Shown here: piece after piece, positions 33,983 to 45,305 of the stretch
Position numbering within the stretch: position 1 is the first letter of the stretch
How the letters are laid out: every line of letters starts with the position of its first letter
Assembly (NCBI GenBank): GCA_037975125.1
Contig: CM075851.1
Span: forward strand, 126,125,481-126,189,480
Reading direction: 5' to 3'
DNA length: 64,000 nucleotides
DNA from: Latrodectus hesperus
Lineage: Eukaryota > Arthropoda > Arachnida > Araneae > Theridiidae
Translations under genes and position numbers: made by a program
The notes under the pieces: model-generated
Told to the model about the DNA's origin: nothing
Database searches by the model: none
Seen by the model: only the letters and a program-made list of their open reading frames with translations

Positions 33983-34281
33983 TACTCCCTGTGCCGCCCG
34001 CCCTGTCTAGTGGTCAGTTCCTGACTACGGATAGGGAGGTCCTGGGTTCGAATCCCGGTTCGGGCATGGATGTGCTTTCTCTCTCTATCTATTTTGTCTT
34101 TGTTCTTTCCTTGTATGAATGGTTGCCTACCCTATAAACGGGTCCATATGGTATGTGTGTACTGAGGAAGTCGGACTCGACACCAAAAATATGGTTCAGT
34201 TGAAAAAGTGGAGCAGCGCATCCCATATTCCCAGCCTAGCTGCCACACGGCTGCTACAACAACAACAACAATACTCCCTGT
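33983..34281 (+). mobile_element. SINE family B, full-length, 10-bp target duplication
   Basis: TACTCCCTGT at 33983-33992 and 34272-34281 flanks the insert. The tRNA-like head has TCTAGTGGTCAGT (A-box-like) and a perfect B box GGTTCGAATCC at 34045-34055. It is followed by CGGGCATGGATGTGCTTTCT, CT repeats, the central GAATGGTTGCCTACCCTATA segment and a family-specific 3' end (CGGACTCGACACC, GTGGAGCAGCGCA, CCCAGCCTAGCTG), then ACAACAACAACAACA. The head is tRNA-derived and is not itself a functional tRNA gene. The copy at 44659-44953 is the same family. Confidence 0.93.
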
Positions 34282-34352
34282 AAAGTAAATATGCCTATTT
34301 AAATATGTCACCTATATTAATATGTCCCCTATAAAGTAAATATGCCTATTTA
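34275..34352. repeat. Short direct duplication between two SINEs, about 50-bp period
   Basis: CCCTGTAAAGTAAATATGCC (from about 34276) recurs as CCCTATAAAGTAAATATGCC (from about 34327), each followed by TATTT. The second copy supplies the left target duplication of the next SINE. Confidence 0.8.
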
Positions 34353-34618
34353 TTTAATAAATGTCGGTTGTGGGATGATTGACTTTTCACCACATCTAAA
34401 CCGGAAACTGCTACCTATTTATTCTTACCCAGTGGGCACCTGTGAACCAAGTCACGTGGCGAATAGCATTACCCACATCATATTACTACAAACTCGTTAC
34501 TAGGGTGGTTCTTTAATCATCTCAGAAAAAAATGCCCGAACTAGTATTTGAACCCGGGAACAACTGCCCAGGAGTTAAGAAAAATAAACTCACAGCCATT
34601 GGCCGGAAAATATGCCTA
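34338..34618 (-). mobile_element. SINE family A, minus-strand copy, 11-bp target duplication
   Basis: AAATATGCCTA at 34338-34348 and 34608-34618 bounds the insert. On the minus strand it has the head GGCCAATGGCTGTGAG, then TTCAAATACTAGTTCGGGCA, the GGTAATGCTATTCGCCACGT-like segment, GGTTCACAGGTGCCCACTGG and GTAGCAGTTTC. Order and content follow family A (45533-45821), with about 20 percent divergence and a deleted stretch near the head. Confidence 0.85.
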
Positions 34619-36367
34619 ATGTAAAATATTTTGTGTCAATTAATTTTTTTTCAAAAATTTAAATATTTTAAACAGAATTTAAATGCCTGCAATGATAATT
34701 AAATCTTAAATCAAATGAAGTGCAGTAAAAATGAGGGTAAATACTGGTTTAAATAATGTCTGATACAAGTTTAATATCCTTTTTTTATTAAATTTGAACC
34801 ATTAATAAATTATTTTTCAGTGTATTTAAAACAAAAATATTAAAGCATAGTGAAAATTCACTTAAGAAAGTTAAATTAATTTCAACAGCAGCCCTTTAAG
34901 AACTTGTATTGCATTGTAAATATTTGGTAAAATAATGCAGATAAAATTAATTTATGACCAAATTTCTCTTTTTTTAATAGGATTTTCTAGTGTTTGAGTT
35001 TGTTTTAAAAATTCTCTAAACTTCTAAAGTGAATTTTGCAAATCTGATTTTGACATTTAAACGATTACTACAATGTCTTGGATATATTAAAAACAGAAAA
35101 TTAAGTTACTGTAAAAAATTATATTTTCTGTTGTTGAGAATTCAAGTAATTTGTGATTATTAAATTTTTATATTAATTTTTAATTTAATATTTTTTTTAT
35201 TAATTTGTATTTATACGAACTTACAAAAAGTGGTAAATAAAATGATGAAGTAAACGAAAAATTATTGATTTTTTTGCTTATTTTTATATCTGTTATTTAT
35301 ATAAATAATATATTATTGATTTTAATTATTCTTCATGAGATTAATTATAAAACATTACTGTTTAAAATATAAACTGTAAAATTAAACTATGAGTTATATT
35401 TAATTTTAAAACCAATTGTCTTTTCACTGAATTTATTTTATATTTAATAACAACTTATTTATTTTTATATATTGACGTTTCTATTTAAAAATATTTGAAA
35501 AATAGGTAAAAATATTCGCAAAGTATTCCCATGATTTTTCCTCATAGAGTTATATTTTAAATTTATTTCATTCTATGAAATTGGACAACACAATAAAGAT
35601 CTTTACAATCAAAAATCTTTAGAGTTACATTTACATAAAACTCTACATATTGTGGTATTTTGAATTATTTTAGTGAACATAAGTTGAATTATTATCATTT
35701 TGCAACACGATTAGATAAGTTATTAGAGTAATTGAACTAAAATCACTTTATATTCCCCAATTAAAACTCTTATATAATCAATTAAAAGTTAAGCGTAAGA
35801 ATTACGATTCACAATTTGTTTTTAATTTACCAAGCTTTAAAACTGTAGTTTAAAACTTGATGCTTGCTGTCACTCAGAATTTGATTTATGGCTGCTATTT
35901 GTTTTGATGTACACATGTTATTCAAATCATGTAATTAAATGTTATTATATTTGTTTTTAATTACTTGGATTTCTAAATACCATTTCTGTATACAGGATTT
36001 TCATATTGAGTTCTAGCTAAATAAGCATTTGTGTCATAGATATAAAATGAGTGATTGACAATTACTTATGCACAAAGAGTAAACAATCAATCAAATTTAA
36101 TCTACTAAAAGAGTTTCTGTCTGCCTGAAAAGCTCATTTCCAGTTGCTTTGAAATATTTATCTTGAGAATTCAGGGACAGCTGTCTTTTAGGAAGCGTTA
36201 GTTACTACAAATATTGACAAGTAGTGGGAGATGAAGTACAACCTTGGACCTGACTTTATGTTTACTTTTCGTGAGAGAAAGGTTAGGGTATTAAATCCCT
36301 TTAATCAAATATGTCCTAAATTGTTTCCAGCACACTTACTTATACCAGTGACTATGATATTTGAAAG

Positions 36368-36370
<3 letters not shown>
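34619..36370. other. A+T-rich noncoding block
   Basis: No gene. The sequence is dominated by T and A runs, with a slightly richer patch at about 36110-36360 that holds no recognisable exon. Confidence 0.5.

Positions 36371-36456
<86 letters not shown>
36371..36456. repeat. (TA)n microsatellite, about 86 bp
   Basis: Pure array, lying left of the fold-back element. Confidence 0.97.
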
Positions 36457-36461
<5 letters not shown>

Positions 36462-36585
36462 AAAAATATAAAGTAATAAATACAATACTGAAAATATAAT
36501 GTAATAAAATAGGAACTACAATACACACACATTATAGGAAATATAGCCAGCGCAAAAGCAGCTAAAGAAAGATTTACCTATATAA
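36457..36585. other. Spacer between the (TA)n array and the fold-back arm
   Basis: A+T-rich with an ACACACAC run near 36523. No element boundary is clear. Confidence 0.4.
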
Positions 36586-36616
36586 ATAAGATAAAACATG
36601 AAGAATATTGAAACCA

Positions 36617-36712
36617 GAATAAATATATATGCAGTAATGTATTTGTGTGTATTTGAGTATTTTTGAATAAATATATATGCAGTAAGTATTGTGAGTATTT
36701 TCACTTTTTTGC
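36617..36712. repeat. Direct duplication, 48-bp period, inside the fold-back element
   Basis: GAATAAATATATATGCAGTA starts at 36617 and again at 36665. The copies continue with related TTTGTGTGTATTTGAG / ATTGTGAG text. Confidence 0.85.
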
Positions 36713-36756
36713 CTATATATTTATTCTAATTTTTTTTAACTAAGTTCTTTTAAAAC

Positions 36757-36828
36757 GAACACTCTTCGGGGGAATTGCTCGAAGATATTTAGACATTTGT
36801 CCTTCGAGCATGTCAGAAAAGAGTGTTC
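36757..36828. repeat. Nested two-stem hairpin
   Basis: The outer stem GAACACTCTT (36757-36766) pairs perfectly with AAGAGTGTTC (36819-36828); after one mismatch, AAAA pairs with TTTT outside it. The inner stem GCTCGAAG (36777-36784) pairs with CTTCGAGC (36802-36809). The stems are separated by a 10 x 9 internal loop and closed by a 17-nt loop. The large internal loop argues against a canonical microRNA precursor. Confidence 0.8.
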
Positions 36829-36958
36829 ATTTTGCATAGCTGGCCATCTCCCTCCTGATGAAGACGTGGTCCCTATGCCTTCTTCTTGTCATTTGCATCA
36901 TGAATTTTAGTATTTTTCCAAATATATATTTCTGGTTTCAATATTCTTCATGTTTTAT

Positions 36959-36963
<5 letters not shown>

Positions 36964-37052
<89 letters not shown>
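36964..37052. repeat. (TA)n microsatellite, about 90 bp
   Basis: Pure array directly abutting the right arm of the fold-back element. Confidence 0.97.
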
Positions 37053-37056
<4 letters not shown>

Positions 37057-37186
37057 GTTTTAAGTTTAATCAATTGACTTTTAAAAATATTCTTTTTTTA
37101 TTATACTTATACTTCCCGTATTAAAAAAGCTTAATATTGATTTCTTGAATATACATTGAAGTGATTTGAAACTGTACAAAAGTACT

Positions 37187-37838
37187 ATTCTTCAATAAAT
37201 TCTAAGAATATTTTTGAAACAATATGCGCATTAGCCCATAGCCCAGATGTTTCTAGCCATCTTTCTCACATAGTTCAACTTTTGTTATTAATTTAGGTAG
37301 TTACCACCATCTTTAACTATTAAATTATAGGTGTGTCAATGGATTTTTATAATTGTTTTAGAGAAATTTTCTAAGCTTTTTTTGTGGTTATTTCATTATT
37401 ATTTTGTTGTCAGATTGTTTTGTGTTGATAAAAATTGAAAGTTTAAATTTTTTTAAGTAAGTTGAACAATAACCAAGATATTCTAAGTATTATTAATAAG
37501 ATTATAAGAGCATAAGATTACTGAGTATTATAGTTTATTATCGTATCACGTAAATGATAAAAAATTTTATTTTAAATTAAATACCTTAACATCCAAATCA
37601 CATTTTTTGAGTAATATTTTGTGAATTAGTTTCACGTTTTTTTGAAGAATCTTTATATATTATTCATCAATAAATTATAAGAATAGTTTTGAAAATATGC
37701 ATTAGTTACTAATTATTATAGTTTATTATGGTATCATATATATGATAAAAAATTAAATTTTAAATTAAATACCTTAACACATCTAAAATACATTTTTGAG
37801 TAATATTTTGTAATTTAGTTTCACGTTTTTTTAAGAAA
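37187..37838. repeat. Degenerate tandem duplication, period 188 bp, two copies plus a partial
   Basis: Copy 1 (37526-37651) and copy 2 (37714-37838) share TATTATAGTTTATTAT, TTTTAAATTAAATACCTTAA, GAGTAATATTTTGT and TTTAGTTTCACGTTTTTTT-like ends. The linker between them (CATCAATAAATTATAAGAAT) has a relative at 37192-37211, suggesting a third, eroded unit to the left. Confidence 0.85.
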
Positions 37839-39063
37839 CTATACCTCTTTCCTCAAAATATATTTTCCTTAAAGAATTTGAATATTAGTTTAAGCTTTGG
37901 ATATATTTCCACCTTCTTTTAGCTTCAAAATTTATTCCATAATATATAATTAATAAACCAAATTTGAATTTCAATTATAATCACAAGTTGAAATTTGAAT
38001 TATTGAATTTATTAATGTATTGAAATTGAAGTTAAGCAAAAGTAAAAGATAACTGAAAAATTTTAATAAAAAAGTCTACATGTTTTAACTAATATCGAAT
38101 CATGGTGCATTTAGTTAATTAAACGGTGATACATTTAATTGTTCCTGAATATGGATATTTAGATTTATTTTAAATGTCATTTAGGCAAATTACAATGTTG
38201 ATAAAATCCATTTAAACTGTAATCTGTATGCTTTATTTTAAAAAATAGTTTAGCTCTTAAAACAATAAGCACAGTTTTCAAATTATAAATCTTTTTCAGT
38301 TCTAATTTATGAAATAGTAATACAAATATTTGATTGAAATAAATTCTTTAATAGAAGACAAGACTGTTTAAATGAGATATAAAACTATTTCACAACATTA
38401 GCTTACATATTAAAACAATAGCAGAGTATATGAAGCTACTAAATAAATCTTTTCGGCAAAATTTCATAGCCATTAATTTAAGCACATATGTGCCTTGGGA
38501 GAAAATCCGGAAATATTTTCGGCACCCAGGATATTATATTTCTCTGCAGAACCGGAAATGTCAAATTCAATTCTTGTGTTATTTAACATTAACTAGTATA
38601 AATTCTCAAATCTTACATTTAAAGTAATGTAGTCTAAAAAGGAATATTGACTCAATTGAGAAGAAATCTTAATATTTTAATTAAATAAATATACATGAAA
38701 TAAAAATGAGTCGTTAGAGATTTACAGGACTGTTTTAAAACTCGATTTGATGAATAATAATTCAGTCTTATGATATTTAATAATTAAGGGTAAAAACTTA
38801 TTTTCATAATGAATACAATATGTGTACTTTAAATTACTTCCATGTTATTTTAAGTAAATGTATAATTTACTTAAAATTTTCATAAAGTTTTAAAATACCT
38901 TAAAATTGAGAACTTTTAAATTATTATTATTCAGAATTTTTCATTTTGTATAATGCATCAAAGTCCATAATTTTTTCTTCTCTGAGTTGATATTAATATT
39001 ACCTAAATTATAATACAATAACATACCTAGGGATACACCTAAAGTATATTTAATTATGTTGTG
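37839..39063. other. A+T-rich noncoding block
   Basis: No gene. The 65-codon frame at 38430-38627 is unrecognised. Confidence 0.5.
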
Positions 39064-40248
39064 TACAGGTGATTATCAAAATAGTGGAAACACTTGTGAA
39101 TAAAAGGAAATTTCAGAATTCGCTTCGTAAGTATTAGAATATAATCTCAGCTACCAGATTAACATTTTGAATTTCTGTCAGAAGCGTAAAATGTCAGACC
39201 CCACAGATTTTCAGAGAGGTCAAATTGTAGGAGCTTGACTAGCTGGAGCAACAGTGACCGAAACATCCCAGATTTTAGGCGTTTCTAGAGGTACCGTGTC
39301 TAAAGTCATGACAGCATACACACAGCGTGGAAAGACAAGCTCAGCAAAGCAAAATAGTGGCTGGAATGAGAAGCTGAGTGAAAGAGACCGATGTTTATAT
39401 TAAAGCGGATTGTAGAGTCTAAAGAGAAAACAACTGCAGCCAAAGTGACCGCAGAACTCAATCACCCTCTGGATTCTCCAGTGTCAAAAATTACAGTTAG
39501 GGGATACCTTCATAAAGAGAACAGCAATTCCCAAGCCACTTGTCACAGATGCTAATGCCAAATGTTGTGTAGAGTGGTCCCACAACCACAAAACCTGGTC
39601 AATGGGTAAATGAAAGACTATTATATGGTCATACGAAACATGTTTCACATTTTTCCCCACAACAGAACGGGTTCATGTCTGGAGATCCTGATTGCCTCCT
39701 TCCAACTGTCCAGCATGAAGGTGAATTGGTTATAGTATTGGCAGCCGTGTCATTGTTTTCTGCTGGTCCAATCGTAATCCTGAAAGGAAGGATCACTGGG
39801 GAGAAATATAGAGAAGTTTAAGCTGAACAGGTCCATCCTATGATGCAAACTTTGTTTCCTGCAGGAGACGGAATTTTCCAAGCTGATAATGCCCCCGTTC
39901 ATGGAGCCAGAATTGTCCAATCATGGTTTGATAAACATGAGGATGAAGTGGAACATCTACCTTGTGACCCGCACAGTCTCCAGACTTTAATATAATCGAA
40001 CCGTTGTGGTCTATTTTAGAGTTTTCAATCTGGAATCGCGATATCCTCCACCGGCATCGCCCACGAAACTTTCACAATATCTCCATGAAGAATGGTATAA
40101 TATTCCTCTAAAAACTATTCAGAATTTGTATGATTCGATTCCCAGGCGAATCCAAGCTGTATTACATGTCAAAGGTGTTCCTGCGCTATATTAATAAAAG
40201 ATTCCTTCAAAATCTAAGGTGTTTCCATTATTTTGATAACCACCTGTA
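39064..40248 (+). mobile_element. Tc1/mariner-type DNA transposon, complete ends, inactive
   Basis: Terminal inverted repeats of 28 bp lie at 39066-39093 (starting CAGGTGATTATCAAAATAG) and 40219-40246, with two mismatches between them. Both are bordered by TA (39064-39065 and 40247-40248), the expected target duplication. The 1181-bp body encodes one decayed transposase on the plus strand. Terminal sequence, size and TA target are those of Tc1-like elements with short terminal repeats. Confidence 0.95.
39191..40194 (+). pseudogene. Tc1-like transposase, multiply disrupted
   Basis: The protein starts MSDPTDFQRGQIVGA at 39191 and meets TGA at 39236-39238. It continues as a helix-turn-helix region (ETSQILGVSRGTVSKVM) for terminal-repeat binding, then goes out of frame near 39390. 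Catalytic landmarks survive in pieces. The first block reads WSYET, with Tyr (39632-39634) where the family has its first catalytic Asp. FQADNAPVH retains the second Asp (39885-39887). IIEPLW retains the Glu (39998-40000), but 113 nt separate these two codons against 105 nt for a DD34E enzyme, so about 8 nt of insertion or equivalent shift lie between. The C-terminal tail, EEWYNIPLKTIQNLYDSIPR to 40194, is intact in another frame. It cannot encode active enzyme. Confidence 0.93.
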
Positions 40249-40599
40249 ATTGTTTAATAGTTAATATATGATTAAATAAAAGTGTTGTATTGTATTTGTG
40301 CAACAGATGTGAAGCTAAAAGAAAGTCAATTCCTCATATTGTTAATTTAAACGGTGCATTTCAAGCCCCAATTATATAAGCAAATGAATACTATTAATAT
40401 GTGCGTGGTAATAACTTATAAAACTTAAATATATAAATATATTACTGACCAAGTACTTGGTGATACACATGAGTTATAATAGATTATGCTAACTTGCTCA
40501 GCAATATTACATTCTCTGTGGTGATTCTAAAAACCATTTAAAATTTGGCTTGTAAGTTCTGGATTAAATGTCTATGTATTTAATTCAATTCATTTCCTT
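40249..40599. other. A+T-rich noncoding spacer
   Basis: No gene or repeat recognised. Confidence 0.4.
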
Positions 40600-40947
40600 C
40601 CGTGAAGGCTGGGTTTAATTCCCAAAGCCACCAAAGACCCACCGAGTACATACAATATACGTGCTCGTTAAATGTGTCGACTCAAAACATCTGTAGTCCG
40701 TTGTTGAGCAGTTACCATGCATGTAGTGGTCTGGCGAAAATTCCCTACCCCTCCAGATCAGACTCAAAATTGAGGGAAAGGATCAACAGTTGGTGCCATC
40801 TATCGGAATAGTCTTAGAGCAAACACGTACTTTTCCATTCCTGGTCGAAAGACGACCTCACTGATTTAAAACCCATAGCCCTCACCTAGAGAGCTTGTCT
40901 TGTCCGAGTGTCACATGTAACAACAACAACAAAAATAACAACATTCA
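40600..40947 (+). mobile_element. SINE-like retroposon with a third head type and the diverged shared tail
   Basis: The 5' part (TTCCGTGAAGGCTGGGTT, GTGCTCGTTAAATGTGTCGA, GTTGGTGCCATCTATCGG) matches neither the tRNA heads nor the head at 32858. The 3' ~130 bp show a decayed version of the shared tail: GAGCAAACACGTACTTTTCC, GGTCGAAAGACGACC, GAGAGCTTGTCTTGTCC, GTGTCAC and AACAACAACAAC. No convincing target duplication is seen. The 69-codon frame across it is not supported. Confidence 0.75.
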
Positions 40948-42071
40948 TAAATGATAACAGTCTGGTTCTTAAGGATTTTTCAATTTGATCGTTAAATATC
41001 AATAGCAAATTCTTCTTTGATGTGCATTCCCAATTATTTCGAGTGTTGCTTTCGCATTATTTTCATACAGTTACATAATAGAACATATCTTGTTTTCACT
41101 ACCTATATTCTCAAAGCCCATTGATTGGGATCTCGTTTTTCTTTCTGGGAACTTTCCTTTGAGTAATTTCGACAAACAGATACCTAATAACTTCAACAAA
41201 TATTTATTTGATCTTGAATTTGTTAAACTATTTATCTCTGTCTAATATTTTTGATGCAATTATTCCTTGTATGCAATCAATTCAATACTAATGAAAGTCT
41301 GCATATTGAGTAGCTGTTTGAATAAAGTTTACTCAGTTTAAATTACTCATACTCAACACATACTCAGTTTGAATAAAGTTCCTGTATTAATAAAATAATA
41401 TCTTAATAGCCAAGTAACTCCTACAGTTATGAAAAAATTGTTTTCAGTACATAAAATTTCTTATGACTTCCATTTTCTACACATAAACTTTCGAACAGTA
41501 AATCTCTAGTGACAGATGCTTAAAACTTTCCTTATTTCAAACCTTTTAATCATCTAATATCTATACACTTTATTTGCTTTATTTGCATGTTGAAGACAAT
41601 GCCGATCCCTTACATCGGGTTTCGTATCAGTATTTTTTATACCGAATATCCTGAGCAAATGTTAACTTTCATCTCCTGATTTTTTGAAATCCTTTACTAT
41701 TTTTGTATTTAATTTTGATTTTCCTATTAATGTCTTTATAGTAACCATGGATATGTAATCACTCTATTCCTATAATATTTTATCCTAACACTTAGTGCGC
41801 ATTAAATTTGAAGTTAGCTATTTTTCATACATATATATTTAATATAATTTGAATATAAATTCTTTTGAATATTGATAAAAATTTTACTTTCGAGTTGTCT
41901 GTTTTTTGTGCTATAGATATTCCCAGACAATAATTTTTACTGTGTTCCTCCATACATTTATAAAGATGCCGTATAATATTTAATGAAGAGACGAACACGA
42001 CGATATTATTAAAATCTATTTTATATCAAGCAACTCTGAAAAATCATTTTTAATATATTCTTTTAATCTCT
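40948..42071. other. A+T-rich noncoding block
   Basis: No gene. TTTGAATAAAGTT and TACTCAGTTT recur around 41318-41385, a small local duplication. Confidence 0.45.
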
Positions 42072-42350
42072 GGGCAATTGTTGATATGTCAACATTCCTG
42101 AATCCTAAGATTTTTGTCCCGAGTTCGAATCCTGGTTCGATCATAGATGTTTTTTTCTTACTCGGTGTTTCTCTGTTCTTTTTTCCGAGATGATAAAGTA
42201 ATATGATCTACGCCGTATAAGTGTTTATTGTGGAGTAGAATTGGTAATACTACTCTCCTGAGTGACTTTGTTCACAGATTCCTGCCAGTTAAGGATAATT
42301 GAATTATAGTTCCCGGTCTTATTGTGACGAAGACTCAGTTACCCAGTGTC
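42072..42350 (+). mobile_element. SINE family A, old diverged copy
   Basis: The head retains CATTCCTGAATCCTAAG and a near-B-box AGTTCGAATCC followed by TGGTTCGATCATAGATG. The body retains TGTTCACAGATTCCTGCCAG and the terminal GTTACCCA segment. Order matches the 45533-45821 copy with heavy substitution. No target duplication remains. Confidence 0.8.
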
Positions 42351-44658
42351 CACCATTGGTAAAGAACAAGATTCAAATCACATGAGATTTAAATTTTATA
42401 ATATTTTTCTGGATTTGCGCCAAATATTATCCTGGTATGCATTTCAAAAATTCTTCGATTGCTTTCATCTTGATAAATATCAGAGGTCAAATTTAAGAAA
42501 GACAGAGGGGTAATTCATAATAATATATTTTGACTAATAATCCATTGCAATTGTCATAATTCATTTTGGCAATAGATTCGATATGATATTTATCATTTTT
42601 TTCATAGCTACCATTATGGTATGCCACTGAAAGCAAATAGCGAAACATTGGTGCATGAAAAGAAAAATTGGGTTCATCATAATTTTAATAGATCAAATTT
42701 CTAACATCAAAAGGGCACATTGCTTATAGTGTTACTATTATATAAAATTTTACAGAATAATTGGTAAGGTAGCTCAAAATTGGCTCGTGGTGTCAGATAA
42801 GAAAAGTTTTTTCTGCTTCATTAAGCTTTTAATTGATGACATCTGCACATATCACATGTTATGTATTCTTGGTCTATTCCATATATATAAAAACATTTAG
42901 CTGTACAATCATTACTATGCACTTTCACTATTTTTAAAAAAGATAAACATCGTTCATTCCTGGTAAAATATTCCTGTTTTACAACTGGAAAAAGTCAACT
43001 ATTGCTCAAGCTTTTGTGGTAGATGATTTTTGTACATTAGAGCATATATTTATTTACTTAAGCCGTGATAAGGATTGGAGTTCGAATACTAATCTCTATG
43101 GTGAACCATATGCCCGATATGAAATAAATATAATAGTTGTATTATGAAGTGTCCTGTACAACTAAAGAACTTTCTAATTCATTCAATCTATAAAAAATAA
43201 AAGATTTTAAATACCTATTGTTTTAAAGGTATTGTAAGCTATATTTTTAAAGAATGTTTAAAAATGTTATTTTATGTGCGACTTTAACAAATAATTTAGA
43301 AGTTTAATCAATTTAAATTGTATGCCTATATTTCATGTAAATTAAACTTAATGGATATATTTTTATTCATTTCAATTTGCATACATTTAGTTTTATTCGT
43401 GCATTTTAAGCAATTAATGAAGATTAGGGAAAAAATTAACAAAAAGAAAATTGCCTTATATACATTAGAAAAATAAATTTTTTTTTCAAAACGTTATGCC
43501 CATGATCATTTTTATAGATTTGTTTAATCTAGAATGCTTTATTTTATTATACAAAACATAAATGATTAAATGAATATTTTATAATGGATTTTCACAATCT
43601 TAAATTCCATAAAATTACCATAAATTACAAGCATAAATAGTTGAAATACATTATTTGTATTCAAAATCATTCACACTCTCTATTTTTATTTTTACGTTTA
43701 AAATAAGATAACTGCTCTGATTTTATGAGGAGGATAAAATTTGATATCTACTCAAGAGAATATAAATAAACTATAAGTTATTTTATTAATTTCTTTTTAT
43801 CTTAATTTATTTGCATTATATCTTACTTAGATGAAGGCAAACATTGATTGAACTATGCCTTGTTAAATGCAATAAATTTTTCACTAAATGTTTTTTAAAT
43901 ATCATCTTTCTTAAAATAAATGTCTGATAAATAATCTTCTTCTAAACAACTCATTCTTGGTTTTATCAACTTATATTTCGGGTGCATTTTCTTCTGAAGA
44001 TTTATATTGTGTATAATTTTGTTTATTTGGCAATACGTTCCAAGCTAGAATGCCAAGCAGGAAACAAAGTTATCTAATTTCGTGAGGAAACGCATAGAGT
44101 TTTGTTGCTTTATAACTAAACCTTATCGCACCACGGAGGTCAAACATACATCGTAATAATATTCGTTCAGCTAATTCTGAAATGCGAGATTTGTGTTTTG
44201 CCTTACAGTAGATTTCTCCTGAGAGCAATAAAACCTGCAGGTGGTCCTCCTACTTGTTAATGACTAACTTCTTTAGATTTATATTTAAGGATTTAGATGT
44301 ACGGTTTATTTTAAAGGTAATAAAAATGTTTTGCTATGGTAAATGGTCCATGATTATTAAACATTATATTTTAAGATGCATTTTAAATATCATTCTTAAA
44401 TTTGTTGTATAGGAATCTGTTAAAAATATTAAAAATCAAAATGTATTTCTTGAACAAAATGCATTTCATTTACATAATTTGAGGTACATAATTTAACAAA
44501 ATGTTTTATGATATATGAATTATTTATGGGAGAATTTCTTAACTTAGTTAGGAGTAATTATTTAATTTATAATTGTGTGGCTTCAGTTATTTATGAGCAA
44601 ATATTTCATTCCATATCAATTAATACATAAATTTTGAATGTCAAGTTTACGTACATAT
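42351..44658. other. A+T-rich noncoding block
   Basis: No gene. GGAGTTCGAATACTAATC at about 43077-43094 looks like a worn B box, but nothing around it supports a SINE or tRNA. Confidence 0.45.
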
Positions 44659-44953
44659 ACAAAACAAATTCTGGCCACCCTGTCTAGGGGTCAGTGTGCC
44701 TGACTGCGGACTGCGGGGTCCTGGGTTCAAAATCTGGTTCAGGCGTGAATATATTTTCGCTCTTTCTCCCCTGTATTTAATCTTTTCTTATATAAATGGG
44801 CTTTAAATGATTACCTACCCTGTAGACAGGTACTTATGGCAGGTGTGTGTACCGAGGAAGACAGACTCCACACCAAATTACGGTTCAGTTAGAAAAGTGG
44901 AGCAGCGCACGCTATATGTCCAGCCTAGCTGGCACAAGAAAACAACAAAACAA
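44659..44953 (+). mobile_element. SINE family B copy
   Basis: CCCTGTCTAGGGGTCAGTGT head, a decayed B box (GGTTCAAAATC), TACCTACCCTGTAGACAGG centre, GTGTGTACCGAGGAAGACAG, GTGGAGCAGCGCA and CCAGCCTAGCTGGCACAAG, ending in AACAACAAAACAA. This is the same order as 33983-34281. ACAAAACAA at 44659-44667 and 44945-44953 may be the target duplication, but it merges with the AAC tail and is uncertain. Confidence 0.88.
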
Positions 44954-45269
44954 TTTAGTGGAAAAAATTATACATTGAAAAATAATCGCAACAAAAACAG
45001 CAATATCTTTTCCTTTTATCATTTAAAAACTCTGCAAAGGATGAGTAAATCATAACTAAATCAAAACTAGTTTTCCCTGTAATTCCAAATATAACATATA
45101 TCTTCAATATAATTTTCTTATAAAAGTTGAAGTAATAACTACTAGATTTAATGAAATCCGCAAAGCTATATTATATTGGAGAAGAATATTTTTTTTTTCT
45201 GTTTTGTATTAAAATTGGGAAGTTCCCTTGTTTAAACATGTATTATTATAATTCATAAAAAAGAAAGAA

Positions 45270-45291
45270 ATGATTTTTTTAAAAAAATCAT
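45270..45291. repeat. Perfect 22-bp palindrome
   Basis: ATGATTTTTTT joined directly to its reverse complement AAAAAAATCAT, with no spacer. Confidence 0.75.
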
Positions 45292-45305
45292 AGTCTTTGC
45301 GGTTT

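Larger units (their letters stand above)
36586..36963. mobile_element. Fold-back element candidate with perfect 34-bp inverted terminal arms
   Basis: The 34 nt at 36586-36619 (beginning ATAAGATAAAACATGAAG) are the exact reverse complement of 36930-36963, with 310 bp between them. The right arm runs straight into a (TA)n array. The interior carries a 48-bp direct duplication (36617 and 36665) and a two-stem hairpin (36757-36828). Arm length and perfection exclude chance. It has no coding capacity. It could be a MITE that targets TA-rich DNA or a recent inverted duplication; I favour the former weakly. Confidence 0.7.

Noticed and set aside
33988..34075. Possible genuine tRNA gene (perfect B box)
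   Set aside because: The similarity continues into a SINE body with CAA tail and target duplications, and the same head recurs at other loci. It is a tRNA-derived SINE head.
43060..43125. B-box-like GGAGTTCGAATAC
   Set aside because: No A box, body or tail around it; an isolated short match.
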